Positions 24,891-33,233 of a stretch of DNA of 64,000 nt are shown here, piece after piece. Made by a program: the position numbers and the translations under genes. The stretch's first letter is position 1, and the number at the start of each line of letters is the position of its first letter. The notes beneath the pieces are model-generated. The model did no database searches, was not told the origin of the DNA, and saw nothing but the letters and a program-made list of their open reading frames with translations. The DNA lies in NCBI GenBank assembly GCA_001298545.1, contig LJCX01000026.1, positions 761,854 through 825,853 of the forward strand, in the 5' to 3' direction. This DNA is from Actinobacteria bacterium OV320. Lineage in GTDB: Bacteria > Actinomycetota > Actinomycetes > Streptomycetales > Streptomycetaceae.

Positions 24891-25505
24891 ATGTCCCACA
24901 CCCTCACCGCCGCGGCCGCCGGCTTCGGCACCGGTCTGTCGCTCATCGTCGCCATCGGCGCCCAGAACGCGTTCGTCCTGCGTCAGGGCGTCCGCCGTGA
25001 CGCCGTCCTCGCCGTCGTCGGGATCTGCGCCCTGTCCGACGCACTGCTCATCGCCCTGGGTGTGGGCGGAGTGGGCGCGTTGGTGGTGGCCTGGCCCGGG
25101 GCGCTGACCGCGGTCGCCTGGATCGGCGGTCTGTTCCTGCTCTGCTACGGGGCGCTGGCGGCCCGGCGGGCGTTCCGGCCCGCGGGTGCTCTGGCGGCCG
25201 AGGGGGAGAGCGCGGGCTCCCTGCGCCGCGCCGTACTGACCTGTCTGGCACTGACCTGGCTCAACCCGCACGTCTACCTCGACACGGTCTTCCTGCTCGG
25301 CTCCGTCGCCGCCGACCGCGGCCCGCTGCGCTGGACCTTCGGTCTCGGTGCCGCCCTCGCCAGCCTGTGCTGGTTCGCCGCGCTGGGCTTCGGCGCCCGG
25401 CTGCTCGGCCGGTTCCTGACCCGGCCGGCCGCCTGGCGCGTCCTGGACGGTCTGGTCGCCGCCACGATGATCGTCCTCGGCGTGACGCTCGTCGCCGGGG
25501 CCTGA
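24891..25505 (+). CDS. lysE: LysE/ArgO-family basic amino acid exporter
   Basis: A 204-residue membrane protein with about six hydrophobic segments. The family signature GLSLIVAIGAQNAFVLRQG lies near the N-terminus, and LTWLNPHVYLDTVFLLGS in the middle contains the conserved NPxxYLD. LysE exports L-lysine and L-arginine. An in-frame GTG exists nine bases earlier; I use the ATG at 24891. The ribosome-binding site is weak, so a short-leader or leaderless transcript is possible. It is divergent from its probable LysR-type activator. Confidence 0.92.
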   Translation: MSHTLTAAAAGFGTGLSLIVAIGAQNAFVLRQGVRRDAVLAVVGICALSDALLIALGVGGVGALVVAWPGALTAVAWIGGLFLLCYGALAARRAFRPAGALAAEGESAGSLRRAVLTCLALTWLNPHVYLDTVFLLGSVAADRGPLRWTFGLGAALASLCWFAALGFGARLLGRFLTRPAAWRVLDGLVAATMIVLGVTLVAGA

Positions 25506-25520
25506 CCGCCGAACGCTCGT

Positions 25521-25552
25521 CATACGCTCATACGCTCATACGCTCATACGCC
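25521..25552. repeat. Four tandem copies of an 8-bp unit
   Basis: CATACGCT is repeated three times and followed by CATACGCC, immediately after the lysE stop codon. The array is perfect apart from the last base. It sits in the gap before an MFS transporter gene. No function is evident; it could vary in copy number. Confidence 0.8.
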
Positions 25553-25655
25553 GTCCGGAATCTGAGATCTCGCGTCCACGCATCGGTGAAAGCACAGCAG
25601 GTACTGGGATAGTGACCTCCGGACCCGAAAGATGTAACGAGCAACCAGGAATCGC

Positions 25656-26960
25656 GTGGACACGAGCGAGAGCAGCACCGCACCCGAGGCCGAGGAGGCC
25701 GACCCGAGTCCGCAGGACCGGACCCGGCGTGGCTGGCGCCGCTGGGCGATGGACACCCGGCCGCTGCGCCGCCCGGCCTACCGGCGACTGTGGTCGTCGA
25801 CCATCGTCACGGCCGTGGGCAGCCAGCTCACCGCCGTCGCGGTACCCAAGCAGATCTACGACATCACCGGCTCCTCGGCCTGGGTCGGCTACGCGAGCCT
25901 CGCCGGGCTGTTGCCGATGGTGCTGTTCGCGCTGTGGGGCGGCGCGGTCGCCGACACCGTCGACCGGCGCAAGCTGCTGCTGGTCACCAACAGCGGTATC
26001 GCCGTCACCTCGGTGCTGTTCTGGCTCCAGGCGGTCTCCGGACTCGACTCGGTGGCCGTGCTGATGGTGCTGCTCGCCACCCAGCAGGCGTTCTTCGGCC
26101 TCAACGCGCCCGCCCGCAACGCCTCCATCGCCCGGCTGGTGCCGGCGGGCGAACTCGCCGCCGCCAACGCCCTCGGCTCGACCGTCATGCAGACCGGTCT
26201 GGTCGCCGGGCCGCTGCTCGCGGGCTCCCTGATCCCCGTCATCGGCCTGCCCGAGCTGTACCTCCTCGACGCCGTCGCGCTGTGCGTGACGCTGTGGGCG
26301 GTGGCCCGTCTGCCCGCGCTGCCGCCCCTGGCGAGCGCCACCGCCCGGCGGGCCGGGGTACGGGAGATCGCGGAGGGCTTCCGCTACATCTCCCGGCACA
26401 AGGTCCTGTTGCTGTCCTTCCTCGCCGATGTCATCGCCATGGTCTTCGGCATGCCCCGGGCCCTGTTCCCGCAGCTGGCCGCCGAGACGTACGCCTCCTA
26501 CGGCGAAGGGCTCGCCCTGGGCCTGCTCTTCGCGGCGATCCCCATCGGCGCGGTGCTGGGCGGACTGTTCTCCGGCACGTTCTCCCGGGCCCGGCGGCAC
26601 GGCTGGATGGTCATCGGCGCGGTCGTCGCCTGGGGCGCGGCGATCGCCGGGTTCGGACTGAGCGGCAGTCTGTGGCTCGCCGTGGTGTTCCTGGTCTGTG
26701 CCGGGGTCGCCGACATGGTCTCCATGGTCTTCCGCGGGGCGATCCTGCTGTCCGCCGCCACCGACGAGATGCGCGGCCGCATGCAGGGCGTCTTCACGGT
26801 CGTCGTCGCGGGCGGCCCCCGGCTGGCCGACGCCCTGCACGGCACGGCGGGCGCCGCCTTCGGGCCCCGTGTCGCGGTCGCGGGCGGCGGTCTGCTGGTC
26901 GTCGTCTCGATGCTGGGCCTGGCGGTCGCCGTGCCCGCGCTGCGCCGCTACCGCGTCTGA
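25656..26960 (+). CDS. MFS transporter (enterobactin-exporter/EntS-like)
   Basis: A 434-residue major facilitator with about 11-12 hydrophobic segments. FAL WGGAVADTVDRRKLLL, split here for length, is the loop 2-3 signature of the family (GGAVADTVDRRK). The short soluble N-terminus is acidic. Members of this subgroup are often annotated as EntS-like siderophore or drug exporters. GTG 25656 follows a ccagga ribosome-binding site. It converges with the CRP-like gene 14 bases after its stop. No siderophore genes are adjacent, so the substrate is open. Confidence 0.87.
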   Translation: MDTSESSTAPEAEEADPSPQDRTRRGWRRWAMDTRPLRRPAYRRLWSSTIVTAVGSQLTAVAVPKQIYDITGSSAWVGYASLAGLLPMVLFALWGGAVADTVDRRKLLLVTNSGIAVTSVLFWLQAVSGLDSVAVLMVLLATQQAFFGLNAPARNASIARLVPAGELAAANALGSTVMQTGLVAGPLLAGSLIPVIGLPELYLLDAVALCVTLWAVARLPALPPLASATARRAGVREIAEGFRYISRHKVLLLSFLADVIAMVFGMPRALFPQLAAETYASYGEGLALGLLFAAIPIGAVLGGLFSGTFSRARRHGWMVIGAVVAWGAAIAGFGLSGSLWLAVVFLVCAGVADMVSMVFRGAILLSAATDEMRGRMQGVFTVVVAGGPRLADALHGTAGAAFGPRVAVAGGGLLVVVSMLGLAVAVPALRRYRV

Positions 26961-26974
26961 GCCGGGCGCGGGGT

Positions 26975-27595
26975 CTACAGTTCCCCGCGCCGGTGCGTTC
27001 CGTAGTGCTCCATCAGCTTGCCCCGGGTCGTCTCCAGCCGGTGCGCGAGGATCTCGGCCACGATCCGTATCAGCGACATCCCGAGCGCCGGATCCTCGTC
27101 GCACAGGGCGAGCACGGGCGGCGCCTCGAACTCGTAGGCCCGTACGGGGCTGAAGGCCTCCGCGCCGAAGTCCCAACGGTACGGCGGGGAAAGACACCAC
27201 CCGCCCCCCCCGCCCCCGGCGCCCGGGGGGCCGCGGGCGCGCCCCGCCCCGCGGGCGCCGCCCGCGCGCAGCTCGCGCGCGCCGGCGCGCGGGCCCGCGC
27301 CAACGGGTGCGGGGTCGGGGGCGTCGGCGCCGGACGCGCCGGCGGCGGTGGTCATCGGGCGCAGTGCGGCCAGCAGGCCGCCGGCGCGGAGGCTGGCGAC
27401 GGTGACCCGCCGCACGGAGGTCACCTGCTGGACGAGCGAGACCGCGCCGGAGCGGATGACCCAGAAACGGTCGGCGGTGCCGCCGGCGTCGAAGATCCGG
27501 GCGTCCTCCGCGAAGGACACCTCACGGGCCAGTGTCATCAGATGCTGACGCTGGGGCGGGGGAAGCGCGGTCAGCAGTTTCGTCGCTTTGGTCAT
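26975..27595 (-). CDS. CRP/FNR-like cyclic-nucleotide-binding protein with an abnormal insertion
   Basis: A 206-residue frame. The N-terminal part (MTKATKLLTALPPPQRQHL, DRFWVIRSGAVSLVQQ, VTVASLRAG) and the C-terminal part (SPPYRWDFGAEAFSPVRAYEFEAP onward, with CDEDPALGMSLIRIV) are recognisable halves of a small cNMP-binding protein. Between them lie about 55 residues of Gly/Ala/Arg/Pro that do not fit the beta-roll and are encoded by near-pure G/C sequence. In intact relatives I would expect the halves to join through a short GDLLGWSWLFPP-like segment. The frame stays open, but the protein is probably not as written. No helix-turn-helix is present. Confidence 0.7.
   Translation of the reverse strand: MTKATKLLTALPPPQRQHLMTLAREVSFAEDARIFDAGGTADRFWVIRSGAVSLVQQVTSVRRVTVASLRAGGLLAALRPMTTAAGASGADAPDPAPVGAGPRAGARELRAGGARGAGRARGPPGAGGGGGGWCLSPPYRWDFGAEAFSPVRAYEFEAPPVLALCDEDPALGMSLIRIVAEILAHRLETTRGKLMEHYGTHRRGEL
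27202..27300. other. Low-complexity G/C tract inside the CRP-like gene
   Basis: About 100 bases with only two A/T positions, containing runs of C and G up to eight or more and CG-dinucleotide alternations. It lacks the codon-position bias of the surrounding gene. It interrupts a conserved domain. It looks like a base-calling or assembly artefact, or an expansion of simple sequence. Confidence 0.8.
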
Positions 27596-27720
27596 GGCCC
27601 GGAGCTCCTCGCCGACGATCGGTAGGGGTGCTTCCCCTTCCCATTTCAGCCGCTGCCGACGCCCCGGGCACCTCGGCGGGCCGCACTTTCGCCGTGCGGG
27701 CCATGAGGACATGGAAAAGC

Positions 27721-27750
27721 CCTGGCTGGACGGGGGAGGCCAGCCAGGGC
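27721..27750. terminator. Probable terminator hairpin
   Basis: CCCTGGCTGG (27721-27730) and CCAGCCAGGG (27741-27750) form a perfect 10-bp stem with a 10-base loop. It lies downstream of the PLP-decarboxylase gene (minus strand) and upstream of the CRP-like gene, so it would end decarboxylase transcription. Confidence 0.65.
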
Positions 27751-27883
27751 AGCTAAAGGGTGGTGCACGGAGGAGGAGTGGCTACGACCCCGCTCACCAG
27801 GTATGAATGAACCGTAAACCATTCGCGGAGATTTTGCGTACTCGAAACCAGGTCACGTGACCGGTTTCACTCGATGTGCGGTG

Positions 27884-29356
27884 TCATGGGCGGGCGACGA
27901 CCCTGATCGTCCGCAGTTCCGGATCGGTCGGATCGGGGAGGTTCATGCCCGCCGCCAGGCCGGTGCTCAGATAGCGCAGCACGGGCTCGGTGAGTCGCTC
28001 ACCGGGCAGGACGGCCGGGATCCCCGGCGGATACGGCGTGATCATCTCGGCGGCGATCCGCCCGGCGGCCTCGCTCGGTGCCACGTTCTCGGCGGGTCCG
28101 AAGAACGCGTCCCGGGGCGGCATCCCCTGCGCCATGCGCAGGTCGGCGGGGTCCGGCACCTCGACCCGCGGGGCCGGGCCCAGGTCCGGCGCGGCATGGG
28201 CGAGATCCTTGAGGGCGGCGAGGAGTTCACCGGTCGTCCCGCGGTCGTCGGCGTGGGTCAGCTGCGCGCCGATCCGCCGGTGGTCGGCGAGGTGCATGTC
28301 CATGAGCTGGTGCTCGCGCAGCCAGTCCGCGGCCTGGAACCCGGTGATCCCGAGCCCCTGGACGTCGATCACCACGGGCAGCGGATCGAAGTCGTCGGCG
28401 AGCCCCGGGCCGCAGAGGTCCTCCCGGCCCTCGACGTGCATCCCGTCGATCTCCTCGATCGCGGACCGCACCTCCCGGGCCAGTCCGAGAGCCGCGCCGA
28501 TCAACCGCTCGCCGTGCAGCGCCATCTGCCGGCGCCAGCCGTCGAGTCCGGCGTACAGCAGCACCGAAGGGCTCGTCGTGCCCAGCAGGTCCGCGCGCAT
28601 GGTCAGCAGTTCCGGGGTGACGCGTCCGCCCTGGAGGTGGAACACCGAACCCTGCTCCAGGCCACTGCCCATCTTGTGGATGCTGGTCACGCAGATGTCG
28701 GCGCCCGCGTCCATCGCCCAGGACGGCAGGTCCGGATGGAAGGGCAGATGCGCTCCCCAGGCCTCGTCCACGACGAGGGGCACCGACCGTCGATGGCAGA
28801 CGTCGGCGATCGCCCGCAGATCCGCGCAGGCGCCGTACGGAGTGGGGCTGGTGACCAGGGCGCCCTTCGCGTCGGGGTGGATCTCGAAGGCCTTCTCGAA
28901 CTCCTCGGCCGACGGCGGATGCGCCAGGCGCCGCTCGGCGTCCCAGCGCGGCTCGACCCACACGGGATCGATCCCGGACAGGATCAGCCCCGACACCACC
29001 GACTTGTGCGCGTCCCGCCCGATCAGCAGCTTCTCGTGCGGCCCGGCCACCGACAGCATGGCGGCCTTGACGGACAGCGAACTCCCACAGGTCGAGAAGA
29101 AGGTGTGCTCGGCGTGGACGGCGTCCGCCATCAGCTCCTCGGCGCGCTCCAGCACCCGCCCCCGGGTGAGCCGGTCGTCGAGTCCGCCCGACGCCAGGAC
29201 ATCACCGAGGAAGACCGCGTCCCCCAGCACCGCCCGTACCTCGGGATCGGCGCCGCGGGCCTGCTTGTGCCCCGGCGGGGTGAACGACAACCGGCCTTGA
29301 CGGCGGTAGTCGACCAGGGCTTCCAGAACGGGCGCTCGCGTGTGATCGGCTGCCAT
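27884..29356 (-). CDS. Orn/Lys/Arg decarboxylase-family PLP enzyme
   Basis: A 490-residue fold-type I PLP enzyme. It opens LSFTPPGHKQARGADPEV, the decarboxylase-family TPGHKxG motif. FSTCGSSLSVKAAML and DEAWGAHLPFHP follow, and the Schiff-base lysine lies in TSIHKMGSGLEQG. A C-terminal domain (VVIDVQGLGITG...AEMITPYPPGIPAVLPGE) matches biodegradative Orn/Lys/Arg decarboxylases, which make cadaverine, putrescine or agmatine. A small gene of unknown function lies 51 bases upstream on the same strand. The amino-acid specificity cannot be read from sequence alone. Confidence 0.9.
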   Translation of the reverse strand: MAADHTRAPVLEALVDYRRQGRLSFTPPGHKQARGADPEVRAVLGDAVFLGDVLASGGLDDRLTRGRVLERAEELMADAVHAEHTFFSTCGSSLSVKAAMLSVAGPHEKLLIGRDAHKSVVSGLILSGIDPVWVEPRWDAERRLAHPPSAEEFEKAFEIHPDAKGALVTSPTPYGACADLRAIADVCHRRSVPLVVDEAWGAHLPFHPDLPSWAMDAGADICVTSIHKMGSGLEQGSVFHLQGGRVTPELLTMRADLLGTTSPSVLLYAGLDGWRRQMALHGERLIGAALGLAREVRSAIEEIDGMHVEGREDLCGPGLADDFDPLPVVIDVQGLGITGFQAADWLREHQLMDMHLADHRRIGAQLTHADDRGTTGELLAALKDLAHAAPDLGPAPRVEVPDPADLRMAQGMPPRDAFFGPAENVAPSEAAGRIAAEMITPYPPGIPAVLPGERLTEPVLRYLSTGLAAGMNLPDPTDPELRTIRVVARP

Positions 29357-29407
29357 GGTTTCCGGGTGCCCGCGACGGGCGGGGACATTCGGCCCCGACG
29401 GCCCCGG

Positions 29408-29638
29408 TCAGCGCGACTCGGCGCTCCGGCCGGGCGTCACGATCTCGTCCAGCACCTTGAGCACCGCTTCGTAGGCGAGACCCCGGGTCCGGGCGTCGGT
29501 CGCGTCGTCCGCGCGGTCCGCGTCGGTCCGGGCGAGGTCCGCGCTCCGCGCCCGCCAGGCCAGCAGTTCCTCGTGGGCGCAGGCCCTCGCCCGCTGGATG
29601 CGCCGCAGCAGTTCGTCCGAGTCCACCACATCGGTCAT
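29408..29638 (-). CDS. Small protein of unknown function
   Basis: A 76-residue, soluble, helix-rich protein (SDELLRRIQRARACAHEELLAWRAR) with no recognised domain. A strong ggaggag ribosome-binding site precedes the ATG at 29638. It sits immediately upstream of the PLP decarboxylase on the same strand, and a SigB-type promoter-like sequence lies just before it. It is probably real because of start context and codon bias. A link to the decarboxylase is only positional. Confidence 0.65.
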   Translation of the reverse strand: MTDVVDSDELLRRIQRARACAHEELLAWRARSADLARTDADRADDATDARTRGLAYEAVLKVLDEIVTPGRSAESR

Positions 29639-29648
29639 CTCCTCCGCC

Positions 29649-29673
29649 TACCCGGATCGTCGGGACGAATGCT
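29649..29673 (-). promoter_or_regulatory. SigB-type promoter candidate upstream of the small protein gene
   Basis: On the minus strand GCAT (29670-29673), a 15-base spacer, and GGGTAG (29649-29654). The published Streptomyces SigB consensus is GNNT-N14-16-GGGTA(C/T); the last base differs. The -10 is only about 10 bases from the start codon and partly next to the ribosome-binding site, so a transcript from it would be nearly leaderless. Confidence 0.35.
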
Positions 29674-29830
29674 CCTCGTCCGGGAGGTTTGGCCGACGCG
29701 GGGGCGGCCAGCCGCAAAGGAGACGACCGCACCGTCCGGTGGAACAGAGCGCCGGGTGCGGGACAGACGCCGAACCCGCCGCGGAGGTGCGGCCGTCCGA
29801 CCAGCCGGGACCAGTCAGGGGAGCGAAGGG

Positions 29831-30274
29831 ATGCGTACGAACGACTCGACCGACCGAGAGGACGCGCAGGGCGGCGCCTTCGGTCGCGGAGGGCACGAGC
29901 AGTGCCGGCCGGCCGATGTCCGCACCGCCGTACGGCGGGCGGTGACCGGGAGTTGCGGGTCCATCGGCTGCCCGTACGACGAGGACGGGCTCTCGGACGC
30001 CCTGCTCGTCGCCTCGGAGCTGACGAGCAACGCCATCCTGCACGGCGGCGGCATCACCGGCTTCGACGTCGACATGGACGGTCCGGCCGTGTGTGTCTCC
30101 GTCAGCGACCGCAGCGACCGGCTGCCGGTCACCACCGACCCGCTCGACGAACAGGGCCGGCTGCGCACCGGCGGTCGCGGCTGGCCGATCGTCTGCCGGC
30201 TGGCCCGCAACGTCAGGGTGGCCTGTCTGCCCTCCGGCGGTAAGCGCATCACCGCCGTCGTCCCCGTGTTCTGA
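29831..30274 (+). CDS. RsbW-like ATP-binding anti-sigma/kinase protein
   Basis: A 147-residue HATPase_c_2 protein. The N box LLVASELTSNAILHGGG provides the Mg-ATP-binding Glu/Asn; VSVSDRSD is the G1-like box, and GGRGWPIVCRLARN the glycine-rich G2 region. This is the typical Streptomyces single-domain RsbW-like protein that could bind a sigma factor and phosphorylate an antagonist. It lies 221 bases upstream of a SigB-type sigma-factor gene on the same strand, a natural pairing. A conserved-Cys pair in the N-terminus (GSCGSIGCP) is noted. Confidence 0.87.
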   Translation: MRTNDSTDREDAQGGAFGRGGHEQCRPADVRTAVRRAVTGSCGSIGCPYDEDGLSDALLVASELTSNAILHGGGITGFDVDMDGPAVCVSVSDRSDRLPVTTDPLDEQGRLRTGGRGWPIVCRLARNVRVACLPSGGKRITAVVPVF

Positions 30275-30495
30275 CCCCGGCGCCGACCGGTCCGGGCCGT
30301 GGCCCGCGAACCTGTGAACGGCTTTCGCGCAGGCGGAGTTTGTTCCTCCAGGGGCAGGGCAGACGGAGATTCGTGCTTCGGACCGGAGGCGCGCCGACGG
30401 GAGCGAGTTGTCGCTCCGGGGCGTCGCACGCGTTCCGGACGGCAGGAGTTCTCGTCGCCAGTCCCTGAGACCACCGTTCAGGAGAGCGATACCGC

Positions 30496-31314
30496 ATGCC
30501 TATCGACATGTCGACAAGCCGTCCTTCCGCTTCCGCACCCACCACCGCGCAGCTGCGGCGCACCCACGCCGACGCGCCCGACACCATGAGCCGGTTCGCC
30601 CGGCTGGTCACCCTCGAAGAGGGCCCCGAGCGGGACGCCGTACGCGACGAACTCGTCACCGCCTGGCTGCCCATGGCCCACCGCATCGCCGGCCGCTTCC
30701 GCGACCGTGGTGAGGCGATCGAGGACCTGCGGCAGGTCGCGGCGCTGGGACTGGTCAAGGCCGTCGACCGTTTCGACCCCGAGCGCGGGGCCTTCGAGAG
30801 CTACGCGGTGCCCACCATCACCGGGGAGATCAAGCGCCACTTCCGGGACCGGATGTGGGCGCTGCGCGTGCCCCGCCGGGTACAGGAACTGCGCAACAAG
30901 GTGCGCGTCGCCCGCCGCGAACTCATCCAGAACCCCGGCGCGGCCGAGCCCTCGGTGGCCGACATCGCCACCCACACCGGACTCACCGAGGACGAGGTGA
31001 ACGCCGGCCTGGAGGCCCTGGAGAGCTTCAGCACCCTCTCGCTGGACGCCGAGACCTCGGCCGGTGACGACGGCTACAGCCTCGCCGACACCCTGGGCGA
31101 CTCCGACGCCTCCTTCGACGTCGTGGTCGACCGCGAGTCCGCCAAGGAAGGCCTGCGCCGGCTCCCGGAACGCGAGCGCGCCATCCTCTACATGCGGTTC
31201 TTCGAAGACATGACGCAGAGCAGGATCGCCGACCAGCTGGGAATCTCCCAGATGCACGTGTCCCGGCTCATCAGCCGCAGCTGCGAGCGGGTGCGCCAGG
31301 AAGCTCTGCGCTGA
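30496..31314 (+). CDS. SigB/SigF-family RNA polymerase sigma factor
   Basis: A 272-residue group-3 sigma factor. Region 2 (EDLRQVAALGLVKAVDRFDPERGAFESYAVP, of which DLRQVAALGLVKAVDRFD is the core), region 3 (RVPRRVQELRNKVRV...SVADIATHTGLTEDEV) and region 4 (LPERERAILYMRFFEDMTQSRIADQLGISQMHVSRLISR region; core QSRIADQLGISQMHVSR) are complete. It belongs to the general-stress family that S. coelicolor has in nine copies. Its likely anti-sigma factor precedes it, and a DUF5133 gene follows at 31358. A partner-switching module is 6-10 kb away. The individual orthologue is not assigned. Confidence 0.93.
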   Translation: MPIDMSTSRPSASAPTTAQLRRTHADAPDTMSRFARLVTLEEGPERDAVRDELVTAWLPMAHRIAGRFRDRGEAIEDLRQVAALGLVKAVDRFDPERGAFESYAVPTITGEIKRHFRDRMWALRVPRRVQELRNKVRVARRELIQNPGAAEPSVADIATHTGLTEDEVNAGLEALESFSTLSLDAETSAGDDGYSLADTLGDSDASFDVVVDRESAKEGLRRLPERERAILYMRFFEDMTQSRIADQLGISQMHVSRLISRSCERVRQEALR

Positions 31315-31357
31315 CGGCACGACATTCACCCGATCCGAACGGAGGAGAAGCAGACCG

Positions 31358-31612
31358 ATGCTCATGCCGCATCCCGCTGTCCTGCGCAGACTCGTCGACG
31401 AGTACGAGGCGCTGACACGATCCGGTTCCACCGAGGAACAGCCGCAGGCACAGGCGCAGGCGCGCGACCTCGCCTACACGCTGTGCGTGTCCACCGGCAC
31501 GCGCGACGTCCGGCACGCCCTGGAGACGGCACGTCAATGGCTCGAGGCGGCGTCGGCCTCCGACGCCGCGATACGCCCGCCGACCGACAAGGATCCCCAC
31601 GTGTACGCCTGA
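31358..31612 (+). CDS. DUF5133-family small protein
   Basis: An 84-residue protein starting MLMPHPAVLRRLVDEYEAL, the pattern of Streptomyces DUF5133 proteins, with a central LAYTLCVSTGTRDVRHAL and a short tail. A ggaggag ribosome-binding site lies upstream. It follows the sigma factor by 43 bases, so co-transcription is likely. The role is unknown; members often sit in stress-type gene groups. Just after its stop the sequence degenerates into an almost pure G/C tract. Confidence 0.8.
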   Translation: MLMPHPAVLRRLVDEYEALTRSGSTEEQPQAQAQARDLAYTLCVSTGTRDVRHALETARQWLEAASASDAAIRPPTDKDPHVYA

Positions 31613-31820
31613 CGGGCGGGGGGGCGCCGCCGGGGGGCCGCGCGGCGGCGCCGCGGCCCCGCCGGGGCGCGAGGGAGGGGGCGGGGCGGGGGCGGGGGCG
31701 GCGCCCCCCCCGCCCCCCCCCGCCCGCCGCCCGCCCCCCCCACGCAAACGACACGCCCCCCGGGGGGGCGGGGGGGGGGGGGGGGGGCCGCGCGGCCCCC
31801 CCCCCCCCCGCCGCCGCTCT
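31613..31820. other. Extreme low-complexity G/C tract between DUF5133 and DUF1206 genes
   Basis: About 200 bases in which A/T is nearly absent (two A in 31621-31744), with homopolymer runs such as about 18 G near 31770 and 14 C near 31800. A brief normal patch (31741-31757) sits in the middle. No gene is supported here; long open frames over it are compositional artefacts. It resembles the tract at 27202-27300 and may be low-quality assembly. Confidence 0.85.
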
Positions 31821-31918
31821 TTCGGCCGGGACACGGTCCAGGAGCGCTGACGTGTGTACCGCGAGAGCCGGGGCATGCGGATCCCGCAGGAAATCGGGGA
31901 GACATCGGGGAGGGCGAC

Positions 31919-32755
31919 ATGAACGCGAGTGCACTGGCGCGCAACGGCAGGGTCGGGGCGGAACGAGCCGCACGGGGCTCGGTGACGAAGGGCGCCGCCA
32001 AGGCGGGGCTCGCCGCGCGGGGCGTCATCTATCTGCTGGTCGGACTGCTGGCCCTGCAGATCGCCTTCGGCGACGGCAGTCAGCAGGCGGACCGCCAGGG
32101 GGCCCTGGAGGAGATCTCGCAGAAGCCGTTCGGCGCCGTACTGCTGTGGGCGCTGGGCATCGGACTCGTCGGCATGGCGCTCTGGCGGCTGTCGGAGGCC
32201 GTCTTCGGTGCGGCCGGCGCCGACGGGCGCAGCGCCAAGAAGCGCCTGCTCTCCCTCGTCCGGTGCGGCTTCTACTCCTTCGTCGCCTACTCCGTGCTGG
32301 CCTTCGCCGCCGGATCGGGCAGCGGCGGCGGTTCCGGCGACGAGCAGTCCCGGGACGTCACCGCCCGGGCCCTGGAGCTGCCCGCGGGCCAGTGGATAGT
32401 CGGCGCGGGAGGCGCGGGGATCATCGTCGCGGGCGTGTGGATCGGCGCTCGCGCCGTCATGCGGTCCTACCGCAAGCACCTGCGGCTGGGGGAGATGTCC
32501 CCGCGCATGCGGCGGCTGGTCGACATCACCGGGGTGGGCGGCGGTGCCGCCCGTGGCCTGGTGTTCGCCGCCGCCGGAGTCTTCGCCGTACGCGCCGCCG
32601 TCGAGTACCAGCCGGACGAGGCCAAGGGGATCGACGACACACTGCGTTCTTTCGCCGGCACGCCCGCGGGGCCGGGCCTCCTGGCCTGCGTCGCCGCCGG
32701 ACTCATGCTCTTCGGGCTGTTCTCGTTCGCCATGGCCCGCTGGCGCAAGGTCTGA
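31919..32755 (+). CDS. DUF1206 integral membrane protein
   Basis: A 278-residue protein with three pairs of hydrophobic helices (for example GLAARGVIYLLVGLLALQIAF; KRLLSLVRCGFYSFVAYSVLAF; LVDITGVGGGAARGLVFAAAG). These three repeats, each opening with a G..ARG.(I/V)Y pattern, define DUF1206. It is common next to Streptomyces stress loci; the biochemical role is unknown. The start at ATG 31919 follows ggggagggcgac. It is 28 bases upstream of the next small gene. Confidence 0.88.
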   Translation: MNASALARNGRVGAERAARGSVTKGAAKAGLAARGVIYLLVGLLALQIAFGDGSQQADRQGALEEISQKPFGAVLLWALGIGLVGMALWRLSEAVFGAAGADGRSAKKRLLSLVRCGFYSFVAYSVLAFAAGSGSGGGSGDEQSRDVTARALELPAGQWIVGAGGAGIIVAGVWIGARAVMRSYRKHLRLGEMSPRMRRLVDITGVGGGAARGLVFAAAGVFAVRAAVEYQPDEAKGIDDTLRSFAGTPAGPGLLACVAAGLMLFGLFSFAMARWRKV

Positions 32756-32783
32756 CGTCCGGCTGTGTGGGAACACGGACCAG

Positions 32784-33215
32784 ATGAACGAATCAGAGTT
32801 CCCGCGCGACGGACGGCCCGTGGACATGTACCTCGACCTTCTGCGCGTCCGCATGGACAGCGAGGACTATCAGCTGCTGCTGAAGGTCGTCGCACCCGCG
32901 CTGCGCGCACTCGAGGAACAACGACCCGAGAGTCTCGACTTCGCCCTCGACCCGGAGGACACCCAGCAACTGCCCCAGGAGATCCGTGACGAAGCCGCCC
33001 TGGTCATCGCCACCGCGGTGACCGGCCGGCTGGACAACCAGCTGGTGGAGATAGACGTCGACGGCACCGGCCCGGTCCGGGTGGTCACCGACGCGGGCAC
33101 CGCGCCCGACCCCACCCGCCTCGCCGAGATCGCCGGCTGCATCCGACAGCGCCACCAGGACACCGAGGAGCTGCGCGGTATCGCGGCGGCGAGCGACATG
33201 TCCACGGACTTCTGA
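32784..33215 (+). CDS. Hypothetical soluble protein
   Basis: A 143-residue acidic protein with no recognised family: VDMYLDLLRVRMDSEDYQLLL at the N-terminus, DEAALVIATAVTGRLDNQLVEIDV in the middle. Codon bias is normal and the ATG at 32784 lies 28 bases after the DUF1206 gene, so they probably share a transcript. It converges on the FUSC gene with an 18-base gap. Confidence 0.65.
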   Translation: MNESEFPRDGRPVDMYLDLLRVRMDSEDYQLLLKVVAPALRALEEQRPESLDFALDPEDTQQLPQEIRDEAALVIATAVTGRLDNQLVEIDVDGTGPVRVVTDAGTAPDPTRLAEIAGCIRQRHQDTEELRGIAAASDMSTDF

Positions 33216-33233
33216 CCGTGGAGGGACCCGCCG

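Noticed and set aside
31483..32787. Open frames running through the G/C tract at 31.6-31.8 kb
   Set aside because: They exist only because the tract lacks A/T and therefore stop codons.
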